This document shows positions 1-11,908 of a DNA stretch of 64,000 nt, in pieces. The stretch covers positions 1 to 64,000 of the forward strand of contig NZ_SFCC01000002.1 in the NCBI RefSeq assembly GCF_004214935.1, in the 5' to 3' direction. The translations under genes and the position numbers were made by a program. Numbering within the stretch: the stretch's first letter is position 1; each line of letters opens with the position of its first letter. The notes under the pieces were generated by a model that searched no databases, was not told the origin of the DNA, and was given only the letters and a program-made list of their open reading frames with translations. The DNA is from Amycolatopsis suaedae (GTDB taxonomy: Bacteria > Actinomycetota > Actinomycetes > Mycobacteriales > Pseudonocardiaceae).

Positions 1-24
1 GTGAAGGCCACCTTCATCACGTCT
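1..24. repeat. Left-edge copy of an intergenic palindromic repeat
   Basis: The first 24 bases match 35715-35738 at 23 of 24 positions. The unit contains its own small inverted repeat (TGAAGG, CCA, CCTTCA). Only one arm is present here, because the element is cut by the window edge or degenerate. Bases 25-111 hold no gene that I can support. Confidence 0.6.
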
Positions 25-111
25 GGCGACAGGAACTCGGCCTTCACGCGATCCCAGGTGTCCCGCTGGCATCGCAGGCCACGGCAGCCCCACCAGCCAC
101 ACCCGTAAGGC

Positions 112-158
112 AGCAAGGGAGCTTTACTACCCTTCTTCGCTAGTAAAGCTCCCTTGCT
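112..158. terminator. 18-bp perfect inverted repeat, probable terminator or REP-like palindrome
   Basis: Arms 112-129 and 141-158 are exact reverse complements around an 11-base loop. The element lies about 48 bases past the stop of the minus-strand transporter. There is no long T-run, as is usual for actinobacterial hairpin terminators. The perfection of the arms and the AT-rich core (TTTACTA/TAGTAAA) would also suit a dispersed REP-like element. Confidence 0.7.
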
Positions 159-206
159 CACCCCGGCGCCCGACTTTGCCGGGGCCCTGACGTTTCAGAG
201 GGATTC

Positions 207-2864
<2,658 letters not shown>

Positions 2865-3485
2865 GTGTCCACGCTCGGGGGCAACACACCACTACGCAGG
2901 CAGCCGGTCCAGCAGCGCAGCGCCAAGCGGGTGGAGCAGATGCTCGACGCAGGCGCGGCGCTGATCGACGAGATCGGCTACGACGCACTCACCACCACGC
3001 TCATCGCCAAACGGGCGGGTGTCGCGGTCGGTTCGCTCTACCAGTTCTTCCCCGACAAGCGGGCCGTCGTACGGGCACTGACCCACCGCAACCTCGAACG
3101 CTTCATGGCCGAGATCCGCGAGCGCCTGGAAGGCGTCGACCACCAGCACTGGTGGGACGTCGTCGACTCGATCCTGGACATCTACCTGCACATGCACCGC
3201 ACCGTGCCGGGCTTTTCCAAGGTGCACTTCGGCGACGTCGTCGACCGGCAGCTGCTCGACGAGAGCAAGAGCAACAACAAGGTCATCGCCGACGAGCTCA
3301 CCGACATGCTGTCGAAGTTCCTCGACGTGCCGGCCGAGCGCGTCTCCTTCGCCATCACGATCGCCAACGAGGCCGCCGACTCCCTGCTCAAGCTGGCCTT
3401 CCACCGCGATCCGGACGGTGACGCCGAGGTCGTCGAGGAGACCAAGTTCCTGATCAAGAACTACCTGGCCACCAGGCTCAGCTAA
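2865..3485 (+). CDS. TetR family transcriptional regulator
   Basis: A 206-residue repressor-type regulator. The N-terminal helix-turn-helix covers about residues 20-66 (ALTTTLIAKRAGVAVGSLYQFFPDK), followed by an all-helical ligand domain. I chose the GTG at 2865 because a strong GGGAGGAG lies 6 bases upstream and the TetR domain then starts at normal distance; an in-frame start 90 bases earlier has no such site. It is divergent from the glucosidase/transporter pair, so local control by a sugar-derived ligand is a reasonable inference. Its stop overlaps the stop of the next, convergent gene by 4 bases. Confidence 0.88.
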   Translation: MSTLGGNTPLRRQPVQQRSAKRVEQMLDAGAALIDEIGYDALTTTLIAKRAGVAVGSLYQFFPDKRAVVRALTHRNLERFMAEIRERLEGVDHQHWWDVVDSILDIYLHMHRTVPGFSKVHFGDVVDRQLLDESKSNNKVIADELTDMLSKFLDVPAERVSFAITIANEAADSLLKLAFHRDPDGDAEVVEETKFLIKNYLATRLS

Positions 3486-4660
3486 CCGAAGGTGCGGCCC
3501 TCGCCGCGGTAGGTCGGCACGGTGCGCTCGACCCGATCGCCACTGATCAGGTGATAGTGGGTGAACCGCTCGGCCAGCTCGCCCGCCTTCGCGTGCCGCA
3601 GCCACACCCGGTCGCCCACCCGCAGGCGCCGGGCCGCCTGGCCGGTCACCGGCGTCTGCACCTCCCCGGCCCCCTCGATGCCGAGCAGGCGCAGCCCCTC
3701 CGGTGAGTACGGCGACGGCAGCCTGGACCGCTGTGCCGAACCGGACGCGACGTAGCCACCGGCGAACAACGTGGCGATGGCGGGGACCGGCTTACGGACG
3801 ACCGGAAGCGCGAACAACGCGGCCGGCCGCGGGTGGAAGCGGCTGTAGCCGTCGAACAACGTCGGTGCCAGGAAGCCCGATCCCGCGGCGATCTCGGTGA
3901 CCGAGGAGTCGGCGCCGGTCGTCTCGATGCTTCCGGTGCCGCCGCCGTTGACGAACTCCAGGTCCGCCACCGCACGCACGGCCCGCACGGCGGCGCCGCG
4001 CCTGCGGGTCAGCTCGGCCGCGGATCGGCGCTGCATCCACTGCACGACCCGCGTCCGCGCGCCGTTGCCGACGTTGTCCGGCAGGCCGGCGATCTGCCCC
4101 TCGTACGCCATCATCCCGACCAGCCGGAATCCCTTGCGGGACACGATGGTCCGCGCCAGCTCGGCGGCCTGCCGGGGAGTGAACACCGGCGAGCGGCGGG
4201 TGCCGACGTGCACGCCGGGCAGCGGACGCCAGGACGCGTCCAGTTCCAGGCACACCCGGATCTCCGGGTGATCGTGGCCCAGCGCCGCGTCGACCAGGTC
4301 CAGGTGCTCGGCCGAGTCGACCATGATCGCCACCGCGGCCCTGGCCCGGTCGTCGGCGGCCAGTGCCCGCAGTGCGGCGTGGTCGGCGGTCGGGTAGGCG
4401 ACCACGACGTCGTCGGTGGTGCCCTCGCCGACGAGCCACACGGCCTCGGCGAGCGAGTAACACATGACGCCCGCGAACCCCGGCAGCGCGAGTGCGCGTT
4501 CCAGCAGCGAACGGACCCGGATCGACTTGCTGACCACCCGAACGGGCCGCCCGGCCGCACGCCGGGCGAGGTCGGCGGCGTTGGCGTCGAACGCGTCGAG
4601 GTCCACGATCGCCAGCGGCGGATCGAGGTCCTTCGTAGCCAGGTCGTACGCGGGGCTCAC
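3482..4660 (-). CDS. PLP-dependent alanine racemase-like amino acid deaminase/aldolase
   Basis: A 392-residue fold-type III PLP enzyme. An alanine racemase-like barrel occupies roughly 10-260, with the likely PLP lysine K45 in VVSKS. A D-serine dehydratase-like C-terminal domain ends in the HAKAGELAERF region. This combination is seen in D-threonine aldolase and D-serine deaminase relatives that act on D-hydroxy amino acids. The GTG at 4660 gives a natural N-terminus just ahead of the first barrel strand; the upstream extension looks non-coding. Divergent from the sugar oxidase, convergent with the TetR gene. The exact substrate is unknown. Confidence 0.75.
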   Translation of the reverse strand: MSPAYDLATKDLDPPLAIVDLDAFDANAADLARRAAGRPVRVVSKSIRVRSLLERALALPGFAGVMCYSLAEAVWLVGEGTTDDVVVAYPTADHAALRALAADDRARAAVAIMVDSAEHLDLVDAALGHDHPEIRVCLELDASWRPLPGVHVGTRRSPVFTPRQAAELARTIVSRKGFRLVGMMAYEGQIAGLPDNVGNGARTRVVQWMQRRSAAELTRRRGAAVRAVRAVADLEFVNGGGTGSIETTGADSSVTEIAAGSGFLAPTLFDGYSRFHPRPAALFALPVVRKPVPAIATLFAGGYVASGSAQRSRLPSPYSPEGLRLLGIEGAGEVQTPVTGQAARRLRVGDRVWLRHAKAGELAERFTHYHLISGDRVERTVPTYRGEGRTFG

Positions 4661-4743
4661 CAGCGCTACGTTACGACAAAGAGGCTTGAAACGCGAATTC
4701 CATTCACTTATCGTTCCGGTAATCACACTGGGAAAGGCCCGCG

Positions 4744-6042
4744 ATGACACGCTGGACCAACTGGGCAGGCACAGCCACCGCGAACCCGCGACGGGTGCAC
4801 ACCCCGCGCAGCGTCGCCGAGATCGCGTCGGTGGTCACCAACGCCGCGGTGGAGAACCGCCGGGTCCGGGTCTGGGGCAGCGGCCACTCGTTCACCCCGA
4901 TCGCGGTGACCGAGTCCGACGCGATCGACCTGCGTAACTGGACCGGTGTCGCGTCGGTAGACAAACCGGCCGGCTCGGTCACCGTGCGAGCCGGAACGAC
5001 CCTGCGGGCGCTGAACGCCGAACTGGACCGGCTCGGCCTGGCCATGACCAACCTCGGCGACATCGACGCGCAGACCATCGCGGGCGCGGTGTCCACCGGT
5101 ACCCACGGCACCGGTGCCCGTTTCGGCGGGCTGGCCACCCAGATCACCGCGCTGGAGCTGGTGCTGGCCGACGGCTCGGTGGTCACCTGCTCCGCCGAGC
5201 GCAGGCCGGACCTGTTCGCGGCGGCCCGGGTCGGCCTCGGCGCGCTGGGTGTGATCAGCTCGGTCACGCTGAAGTGCGAGCCGGCGTACGTGCTGGCCGC
5301 CGAGGAACGGCCGGAGCCGCTGGAACAGGTGCTGGAGACGTTCCACGACCAGGCCGACAGCAACGACCACTTCGAGTTCTACTGGTTCCCCTACGGCCGA
5401 AACGCCCTGGTCAAGCGCAACAACCGGCAGCCGGCCGGAAGCGAGCCGCGGCCACTGAGCAAGGCACGGCAGTTCGTCGACTACCGGATCATGGAGAACA
5501 CCGCGTTCGGCACGCTGTGCCGGGCCGGGCGCGCGGTCCCCGGCCTGGTCCGGCCACTGGGCAGGCTCGCGTCGAACCTGCTGTCGGCCCGCGAGTACAG
5601 CGACCGGTCCCACCGCGTGTTCGTCACCCACCGGGCGGTGCGGTTCGTCGAGTCCGAGTTCGCCGTGCCCCGCGAGTCGGTGCACGACGTGCTGGCCGAA
5701 CTACGGGCGCTGGTGCCGCGACTGGAGAACCCGGTGGCGTTCCCGGTCGAGGTGCGGGTCGCCGCGGCCGACGACATCTGGCTGTCCACCGCGTACGGCC
5801 GCGACTCCGCCTACATCGCCGTGCACCAGTTCGTCGGCATGCCCTACCGCGAGTACTTCGCGGGCTTCGCCGCCATCGCGGGCGAGGCCGGCGGCCGCCC
5901 GCACTGGGGCAAGATGCACGACCTGGACGCGAACGCGCTGCGCGAGCGCTACCCCCGGTTCGACGACTTCCTCAAGGTACGCAAGGACGTCGACCCGAAC
6001 GGGGTCTTCGGCAACGAGTACCTGGAACGAGTGCTGGGTTAG
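4744..6042 (+). CDS. FAD-linked sugar-lactone/alditol oxidase (D-arabinono-1,4-lactone oxidase family)
   Basis: A 432-residue flavoprotein with the VAO-type FAD domain in the N-terminal half and the ALO domain in the C-terminal half. GSGHSF around 45-50 contains the histidine that carries covalent FAD in related aldonolactone and alditol oxidases, and GTHGTGA is also present. HWGKMH near the C-terminus is the conserved ALO-domain motif that faces the flavin. Such enzymes oxidise aldonolactones or polyols with oxygen and release H2O2. GGAAAGG precedes the ATG. The precise sugar substrate cannot be read from the sequence. Confidence 0.85.
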   Translation: MTRWTNWAGTATANPRRVHTPRSVAEIASVVTNAAVENRRVRVWGSGHSFTPIAVTESDAIDLRNWTGVASVDKPAGSVTVRAGTTLRALNAELDRLGLAMTNLGDIDAQTIAGAVSTGTHGTGARFGGLATQITALELVLADGSVVTCSAERRPDLFAAARVGLGALGVISSVTLKCEPAYVLAAEERPEPLEQVLETFHDQADSNDHFEFYWFPYGRNALVKRNNRQPAGSEPRPLSKARQFVDYRIMENTAFGTLCRAGRAVPGLVRPLGRLASNLLSAREYSDRSHRVFVTHRAVRFVESEFAVPRESVHDVLAELRALVPRLENPVAFPVEVRVAAADDIWLSTAYGRDSAYIAVHQFVGMPYREYFAGFAAIAGEAGGRPHWGKMHDLDANALRERYPRFDDFLKVRKDVDPNGVFGNEYLERVLG

Positions 6043-6692
6043 AGGCGCTCGACGGCTTCGGCGATGGGCGTGTGCCCTTCGACCAGCTCCAGCGTGCGGC
6101 CGATGCTGCGCGGCACGTCGTCGAGCAGTGCCAGCGTCACCGCGGCAACGTCGTCCCTGCTGATCGAGCCGGGGTCGACCGAGTCGGTCAGGTGCACCTG
6201 ACCGGTGCCGGGATCGTCGGTCAGGCGGCCCGGTCGCAGGATCGTCCAGTCCAGGTCACGGCCCCGCAGATCCTCCTCGGCGGCGGCCTTGGCCCGCAGG
6301 TAGGCGGCGAAAACCGGCTCGGTGTCCGGGTTGCCGGCCCGGTCCAGCCCCATCGCGCTGATCTGGATGTGCCTGCGTACCCCGGCCTGCTGAGCGGCCT
6401 CGGCGAACAACGCGGCGGCAGCGCGGTCGACGGTGTCCTTGCGTCCGGCGCCGCTGCCCGGTCCGGCGCCCGCGGCGAACACGGCCGCGTCGGCGCCGTC
6501 GAGCACCGCGACCACCTCGGCGAGCCCGGCCGTCTCCAGGTCGAGCACCGCCGGTTCGGCGCTGATGTCGCGCAGGTCGGCCGCGTGGTCGGTGTTGCGG
6601 ATGATCCCCACGGCGGTGTCACCGCGGGGAGCGAGCAGCTTCTGCAGCCGCAGGGCGATCTGCCCGTGGCCGCCGGCAATGACAACACGCAT
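6039..6692 (-). CDS. NAD(P)-binding atypical SDR / NmrA-like protein
   Basis: A 217-residue single-domain Rossmann protein starting MRVVIAGGHGQIA, the GxxGxxG dinucleotide-binding loop of atypical SDRs (YwnB/HSCARG type). It lacks a canonical YxxxK pair and may be a redox sensor or a flavin/quinone reductase-like protein rather than a classical dehydrogenase. The start lies 10 bases after the stop of the unknown gene at 6703-7380, so the two are probably one transcript. Its stop overlaps that of the convergent oxidase by 4 bases. Confidence 0.75.
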   Translation of the reverse strand: MRVVIAGGHGQIALRLQKLLAPRGDTAVGIIRNTDHAADLRDISAEPAVLDLETAGLAEVVAVLDGADAAVFAAGAGPGSGAGRKDTVDRAAAALFAEAAQQAGVRRHIQISAMGLDRAGNPDTEPVFAAYLRAKAAAEEDLRGRDLDWTILRPGRLTDDPGTGQVHLTDSVDPGSISRDDVAAVTLALLDDVPRSIGRTLELVEGHTPIAEAVERL

Positions 6693-6702
6693 ACCGGCGA
6701 GC

Positions 6703-7380
6703 TTAGGACGCGTTGGCAGCCGTGTCCTGTGCGACGAGCAGCTGCTCGTAGACGGCCTCGTTGACCCAGCGGGACACGGCGTCCTCGCCGAGGACCATCC
6801 GCTCGGACCGGATGGCCAGGTCGGTGTCGACCATGCCGGTGTCGTGCGCGGTGAGCACGCCGAGGCCGTAGATGCGGGCCCTCGGCAGGCAGTTGGCGAC
6901 GTAGTCCTCGGTCATGACGGCGGCCATCGGCAGCACCATCGCGGCGTTGCCGTACCGGACGAACGGCACGGTGCTGGCCATGCCGGTCCGCCAGTGGCGG
7001 GCGACGGCGATGACACCGGAGATCTCGGCGGCGGGCGCGGGGGCGGTACCGGCCAGCTCGGGCCAGGTCCAGGTGTCGACGGTGGCGCGGTCCAGCGTCG
7101 GGCCGACGCCCATGGCGATCCGCTCGGCGTGCACGTCGGTGCGCAGCCGGGCGACAACGAACACCTTGCGGCCGAGCATGGTCATCTCCGGCAGCAGGTG
7201 GCCTTCCCAGCCCAGCGCGGCGGCCGCCTCGGCGGCCAGCGCCTCCGGCTTGCCCGGCAGCTCTAGTGGCGGAACAACCCGCGTGGGAAGCGATCGTGTG
7301 CCGTTCGCTCCGCCCGTCACCGCGGTGCGCCCTGGGGTAGCCGCCACGAGTCCGCCTCCTCCGCCGTTCGCCTTCACCAT
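6703..7380 (-). CDS. Hypothetical protein of unknown function
   Basis: A 225-residue protein that I do not recognise. A low-complexity, glycine-rich N-terminus of about 40 residues precedes an apparently globular alpha/beta region. No signal peptide, membrane helix or catalytic motif stands out. The ATG at 7380 gives the simplest start, though no strong ribosome-binding site is visible. It is the first gene of a likely pair with the SDR-like gene at 6039-6692. High third-position GC and a matching neighbour strand support it as real coding sequence. Confidence 0.6.
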   Translation of the reverse strand: MVKANGGGGGLVAATPGRTAVTGGANGTRSLPTRVVPPLELPGKPEALAAEAAAALGWEGHLLPEMTMLGRKVFVVARLRTDVHAERIAMGVGPTLDRATVDTWTWPELAGTAPAPAAEISGVIAVARHWRTGMASTVPFVRYGNAAMVLPMAAVMTEDYVANCLPRARIYGLGVLTAHDTGMVDTDLAIRSERMVLGEDAVSRWVNEAVYEQLLVAQDTAANAS

Positions 7381-7564
7381 GTCCGCCGCGCCCCGGTGCA
7401 AAAGGGCACACACTGTGACTACCAGTGCCACCGGCCGATGACCCCACGGCAACTGGGCACCTGCGATCGGCGGCGCTCAGCGGTCGGTGACCGGTCGATG
7501 GGCGGTCAATGGAATTCGGTCGGACGGTGCCGCCTAATGGGTGAGGAACCGCTGAACGGTGTAG

Positions 7565-9826
7565 TCAGCGCCAGGTGGCGTTCGCGAGGAGCTGTTCCAG
7601 CCCCGGTGTGTTCCATTCGTCGAGGACGACCTCCTCGCGACCGGGCACGTACCAGACCTGCTGCGTCACCTTGACCTCTCCGGCGCCGCCCCGGGTGCCC
7701 TTCGGCACGCACTGGATTTCCCAGCGCTGGTAGGTGGCCTGCTCACCGGCCACCGTCGACGGCCGCTCCTCCAGCAGCACGGCGTCGCCGTCCTGCCACA
7801 GGTCCTTGCGCCCGGCGGCGTTGCACGCTCTGCCGTTCGCGCTGCGCCGGTACGGCTTGCCCGGCTCGTAGCGGGGCTGCTCGGCCGACTCCTTGGTGTT
7901 GTCGGTGACCATGAAGTAGGCGCAGTTGGCGTAGCGGCGTGGGTCGGGACAGGACCGGCTCGGCAGGTCGACGACGACGTCCTCCAGTCCCTGCGGCCGG
8001 ACGGTGAACCGGCCGCCGGACTCGATCACCAGCCTGCTCGCGGCGACTCCCTGCCGCGGCCCGCCGTCCGGCCGTGACGTCGGCGCGGGACCGTCCTTGG
8101 GTACGAGCGCCATGATCTCCGGCCGCAGCAGGCCGGCCGCCTCGGTGTACGCCAGTGTCTTCGTGCGGGCGCCGCACGCTGTCGAGCCGCCCAGCGCGGG
8201 CATCTCCAGGTCGAACTCCACCCCGCCGGGGGCGAGGGCGAACTCGATGGGCCGCTCCTGGGGGTCCGGGTTGTCCAGGTTCGCGGCCTGGTAGGTCACG
8301 CCCGCCGTCTCCGGGCAGTCACGGGGGTCCCAGATCTCGCGCATCAGCCTGGTCACGCCGTCGTCGGTGACGACGCTGTCGGCGAACACGTCCTTGGGGC
8401 CGAGCTGCCTGCCGGTACGCAGGTCGATGTTCAGCGTGGTGACCTTCATGTCCCAGGTGGCGTGTGGAGCCCCCTCGGTCCGGTGCTCGTACCGCACGAC
8501 CAGCAGCGAGTCGGTGTGGGTGCGTACCGAGGCGTTGTTGCGGACCCCGGGGTTGCGGGTGTTCGGTCCCCAGCCGGGCACCGCGTCGCTGATGTAGCGG
8601 GTCCAGGCGTCGACCGGCGCCCGCAGCTGCTGGTTGATCCGCTCGGTCAGTGCCGGGTCCGCTCCGCCGGTCACCTGCACCAGCTGCGCGTTGACCGGCA
8701 CGGTCGACCCGGGTGCCCGGTCGGTGGTGGTGACGACGCTGGCCCGCAGCGGCGCCGCGGCGACGACCGGTGGCGGCGGTTCGTCGCCGCCGCTCACCAC
8801 GATGACCGCCCCGGTGGCGACCGCGGCGATGCCGGCCGCGATGGCGCCTGCCTTGACCAGGACGCCGCCGCCCGCACCGGTGGCGATGGCCGTCCCGCTG
8901 CCCGCGGCGACCGCGGCTCCACCGGGCGCGAGCGCGGCGGTCGCCCCGGCGAGCATGGCCAGCGGGGTGATCGCCACCAGGGCGGCCGCCCGCTGGGCGA
9001 GCCGGGTCCGGCCGCGTTCCTCCCAGTCCTCGCCGTAGCCGGCGACGGCGAACCGTTCCAGCTCGCCGAGGAACACGGCGGCGCTGGCGGGCCGCTCGGT
9101 GGCCCGTTTGGCCATGCCGAGGTTCACCAGCTCCCGCACCGGCTCGGGTGCCTCGCCGAACGGGATCGGTGCGTACTCGTGCAGGTTGCGCAGGACCTCG
9201 GTCTCCTGCGCCTGGTACGGCTTGTGGCCGGTGACGCACTGGAAGAACACGCAGGTCGCGGCATAGACGTCGGTGGCGGGTGTGGCCGGGCCGCCTGCCC
9301 ACTGCTCGGGCGCCATGTAGGCGGGGGTGCCGACCGGCAGGCCGGTGTCGCCCGCGAGCACGGCTGTTCCGAAGTCGACGAGCTTGCTCTGCCGGTCGCC
9401 GGTGACCAGCACGTTGTCCGGCTTGTAGTCGCGGTGCACCACTCCGGCGGTGTGCGCGGCGGCGAGGCCGAGCAGGGAGCCCTTCAGCAGCGCGAGCGCC
9501 GCCTCCGGGTCGAGCACGCCGTCGGCCTCCAGGATCGCGCGCAGCGAGACACCCGGCACCGCCTCCATCACGATGGCCGCGCCCTGCGGCGTTTCGAAGA
9601 ACTCGTACAGCCGCGCGACGTGCGGGTCGGCCACCCGGTGCAGCGCCGCCGCCTCCTGGCGGAAGGCACCCAGCTGGGTGGTGTCGGTGACGAACCACGG
9701 GAACAGGTACTTGATCGCCACCAGGTGCCCGGTGACGTCCTGGCGTGCGAGCACGACCCGGCCGAAAGTGCCTTCGCCGAGGGGTTCCAGCTCGGTGAAC
9801 CCTGGCAGGGCCCAGTGCTCGGTCAT
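7565..9826 (-). CDS. Membrane Ser/Thr protein kinase with RsiV-like extracytoplasmic domain
   Basis: A 753-residue protein. The kinase domain covers about residues 8-265 (numbered from the ATG at 9826): glycine loop GEGTFGRV, lysine in VAIKYL, catalytic loop HRDYKPDN (tyrosine where L or V is usual), DFG and APEQ. A hydrophobic Ala/Gly-rich stretch of about 60 residues follows and probably spans the membrane. The outer part (about 370-605) resembles the DUF3298/RsiV sensor domain, including a LGPKDVF segment, and a further Cys-containing region follows. GGGAG lies 7 bases before the ATG at 9826 but only about 2 before the GTG at 9832, so I favour the ATG. The ligand is unknown; neighbours give no clue. 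Confidence 0.85.
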   Translation of the reverse strand: MTEHWALPGFTELEPLGEGTFGRVVLARQDVTGHLVAIKYLFPWFVTDTTQLGAFRQEAAALHRVADPHVARLYEFFETPQGAAIVMEAVPGVSLRAILEADGVLDPEAALALLKGSLLGLAAAHTAGVVHRDYKPDNVLVTGDRQSKLVDFGTAVLAGDTGLPVGTPAYMAPEQWAGGPATPATDVYAATCVFFQCVTGHKPYQAQETEVLRNLHEYAPIPFGEAPEPVRELVNLGMAKRATERPASAAVFLGELERFAVAGYGEDWEERGRTRLAQRAAALVAITPLAMLAGATAALAPGGAAVAAGSGTAIATGAGGGVLVKAGAIAAGIAAVATGAVIVVSGGDEPPPPVVAAAPLRASVVTTTDRAPGSTVPVNAQLVQVTGGADPALTERINQQLRAPVDAWTRYISDAVPGWGPNTRNPGVRNNASVRTHTDSLLVVRYEHRTEGAPHATWDMKVTTLNIDLRTGRQLGPKDVFADSVVTDDGVTRLMREIWDPRDCPETAGVTYQAANLDNPDPQERPIEFALAPGGVEFDLEMPALGGSTACGARTKTLAYTEAAGLLRPEIMALVPKDGPAPTSRPDGGPRQGVAASRLVIESGGRFTVRPQGLEDVVVDLPSRSCPDPRRYANCAYFMVTDNTKESAEQPRYEPGKPYRRSANGRACNAAGRKDLWQDGDAVLLEERPSTVAGEQATYQRWEIQCVPKGTRGGAGEVKVTQQVWYVPGREEVVLDEWNTPGLEQLLANATWR

Positions 9827-9919
9827 GTCCACGCTCCCTGTGCCGGGTGGAGTGTCCCACCGGATCGGGAATCAGAGGTGATTTCCGCCGCAGCGGTTCC
9901 CGTGGCACGCCGTTAGGGT

Positions 9920-9931
9920 TACCAGTCGGTA
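9920..9931. promoter_or_regulatory. Possible operator upstream of CoA-ester lyase pair
   Basis: TACCAGTCGGTA is a TACC-N4-GGTA dyad located 24 bases before the lyase ATG, close to a TTAGGGTT -10-like segment. Similar short dyads are bound by TetR regulators of acyl-CoA catabolism in actinobacteria. The match is short and could be chance. Confidence 0.3.
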
Positions 9932-9954
9932 GGCAACCACCCCGAGGAGTCACG

Positions 9955-11013
9955 ATGCGTTCGCCGAAGGACTTCTTCGCCCCCCTGGCCGTCGGCGCGC
10001 CGGAACCGATCAGGCAGATCCCGGCGCTGCCGTCGCGGATGATCCACTTCTTCGACCCGTCGAACGAGAAGATGGCGGCCAAGGTGCCGCAGCTCGCGCC
10101 GAAGGTCGACGTGCTGCTGGGCAACCTGGAGGACGCTGTCCGCGCCGACCGCAAGGAGGCCGCCCGCGAGGGGCTGGTCGCCATCGCCAAGGCCACCGAC
10201 TTCGGCGCCACCCAGCTGTGGACGCGGGTGAACAGCCTGGACTCGCCGTGGGTGCTCGACGACCTGATCACGCTGGTCACCGAGATCGGCGACAAGCTCG
10301 ACGTGATCATGGTCCCGAAGGTCGAGGGCGCGCAGGACATCCACTACGTCGACCGGCTGCTGGCCCAGCTGGAGGCCCGCGCCGGGCTGACCAGGCCGTT
10401 GCTGGTGCACGCGATCCTGGAAACGGCGAGCGGGGTGGCGAACGTCGAGGAGATCGCCGGCGCGAGCCCGCGGATGCAGGGCATCTCGCTCGGGCCCGCC
10501 GACCTGGCCGCCAGCAGGCGGATGAAGACCACCCGCGTCGGTGGCGGGCACCCGGGCTACCTGGTGCGCACCGATCCGGTCGGCGACGATCTGACCGAGG
10601 GGCGGACGACCTACCAGCAGGACCTGTGGCATTACACGGTCGCGCGGATGGTCGACGCGTGCGCGATGCACGGGGTGCTGCCGTACTACGGGCCGTTCGG
10701 CGACATCCGGGACGTGGTGGCCTGCGAGGACCAGTTCCGCAACGCGTTCCTGCTCGGCTGTGTCGGCGCGTGGAGCCTGCACCCGGCGCAGATCGACATC
10801 GCCAAGCGGGTGTTCTCGCCCGCGCCGGACGAGGTCGCGTGGGCGCGGCGGGTCATCGCGGAGATGGGTGACGGCACCGGTGCGGTGATGATCGACGGGA
10901 AGATGCAGGACGACGCCTCGGTCAAGCAGTGCAGGGTGGTGGCGGAGCTGGCCGACGCGCTGGCCGCGCGCGACCCCGAGCTGGCCGCGGCCTACGAGGA
11001 GGCCGGCCGATGA
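9955..11013 (+). CDS. HpcH/HpaI-family CoA-ester lyase (malyl-CoA lyase-like)
   Basis: A 352-residue TIM-barrel lyase of the CitE/malyl-CoA lyase superfamily that would reversibly cleave beta-hydroxyacyl-CoA esters using Mg2+. Seen motifs: LGNLEDAV with the metal-site region, an arginine in VNS-flanked [14 protein letters not shown] with the metal-binding glutamate, and SLHPAQI near the end. It is longer than CitE, like the L-malyl-CoA/beta-methylmalyl-CoA lyase branch. GAGGAG lies 5 bases before the ATG; an upstream in-frame extension of 36 codons was rejected. Overlaps the next gene by ATGA, so the two are coupled. Confidence 0.85.
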   Translation: MRSPKDFFAPLAVGAPEPIRQIPALPSRMIHFFDPSNEKMAAKVPQLAPKVDVLLGNLEDAVRADRKEAAREGLVAIAKATDFGATQLWTRVNSLDSPWVLDDLITLVTEIGDKLDVIMVPKVEGAQDIHYVDRLLAQLEARAGLTRPLLVHAILETASGVANVEEIAGASPRMQGISLGPADLAASRRMKTTRVGGGHPGYLVRTDPVGDDLTEGRTTYQQDLWHYTVARMVDACAMHGVLPYYGPFGDIRDVVACEDQFRNAFLLGCVGAWSLHPAQIDIAKRVFSPAPDEVAWARRVIAEMGDGTGAVMIDGKMQDDASVKQCRVVAELADALAARDPELAAAYEEAGR

Positions 11014-11870
11014 GACCACGCAGATCCGTGCTGTACATGCCGGGTGCGAACGAGCGCGCGCTGGAGAAGGCCAAGACGCTGCAGGCGGACGCGTTGATCC
11101 TCGACCTGGAGGACGCCGTCGCCCCGGACGCCAAGGAGGAGGCCCGCGACCGCGTGTGCGCGGCTGTGTCGTCCGGCGCCTACGGCGAGCGTGAGGTGAC
11201 CATTCGCGTCAACGGCCTGAACACCGAATGGCATGACGCGGACCTGCGGGCCGCCGCCCAGGCCGGTCCGGACGCGGTCGTCGTCCCCAAGGTCGACTCC
11301 GCCGCCGACGTGCGCAACATCGAGCGGGCCCTCGAACTGGGCGGCGCGCCGGAGCGCACGGCGATCTGGGCGATGCTGGAGACGCCGGTCGCCATGCTGC
11401 GTGCCGAGGAGATCGCGGGTGCCAGCGAGCGGCTCACGGTGCTGGTGCTGGGGACGAACGACCTGGCCAAGGAGCTGCACGCGGAGTTCGTGCCGGGCAG
11501 GGCGCCGCTGCTGGGTGCGTTGTCGCTGTGCCTGCTGGCGGCGCGGGCGGCTGGCAAGGTCATCCTCGACGGCGTCTACAACGACGTCGCCGACACCGAC
11601 GGGTTCGAAGCGGAGTGCCGGCAGGGCAGGCAGTTCGGCTTCGACGGCAAGACGCTCATCCACCCGAAGCAGCTGGAGCCGTGCAACCGCATCTTCGCGC
11701 CGTCGGAGGAGGAGGTCGAGCGGGCCCGCCGGGTCATCGCGGCCTTCGAGGAGGCGCGGGCGGCCGGGCGCGGCGTGGTGACGGTGGACGGCCGGATGGT
11801 GGAGAACCTGCACGTGGAGGACTCCCGCCGCATCCTGTCCCTGCACGAGGCGGTCACCTCCCGCGCCTGA
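11010..11870 (+). CDS. CitE-like CoA-ester lyase
   Basis: A 286-residue short CitE-type lyase: [18 protein letters not shown]-terminus, LDLEDAV, RVNG, MLETPVA with the metal ligand glutamate, and [11 protein letters not shown]. Length and motifs fit citrate lyase beta-like proteins that act without the CitDF subunits, i.e. citramalyl-CoA or malyl-CoA lyases. The start codon overlaps the stop of the first lyase (ATGA). Having both branches side by side suggests consecutive or alternative CoA esters in one route, but no CoA transferase or MaoC hydratase is adjacent. Confidence 0.85.
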   Translation: MRPRRSVLYMPGANERALEKAKTLQADALILDLEDAVAPDAKEEARDRVCAAVSSGAYGEREVTIRVNGLNTEWHDADLRAAAQAGPDAVVVPKVDSAADVRNIERALELGGAPERTAIWAMLETPVAMLRAEEIAGASERLTVLVLGTNDLAKELHAEFVPGRAPLLGALSLCLLAARAAGKVILDGVYNDVADTDGFEAECRQGRQFGFDGKTLIHPKQLEPCNRIFAPSEEEVERARRVIAAFEEARAAGRGVVTVDGRMVENLHVEDSRRILSLHEAVTSRA

Positions 11871-11908
11871 TCCAGCCGGTTGTCGTCCGGTGGCCGTAAA
11901 GTGAGCGC

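Noticed and set aside
8319..10340. 673-codon minus-strand frame over the kinase and the first lyase
   Set aside because: Arg/Gly-rich shadow of the kinase gene in another frame, running through the kinase promoter.
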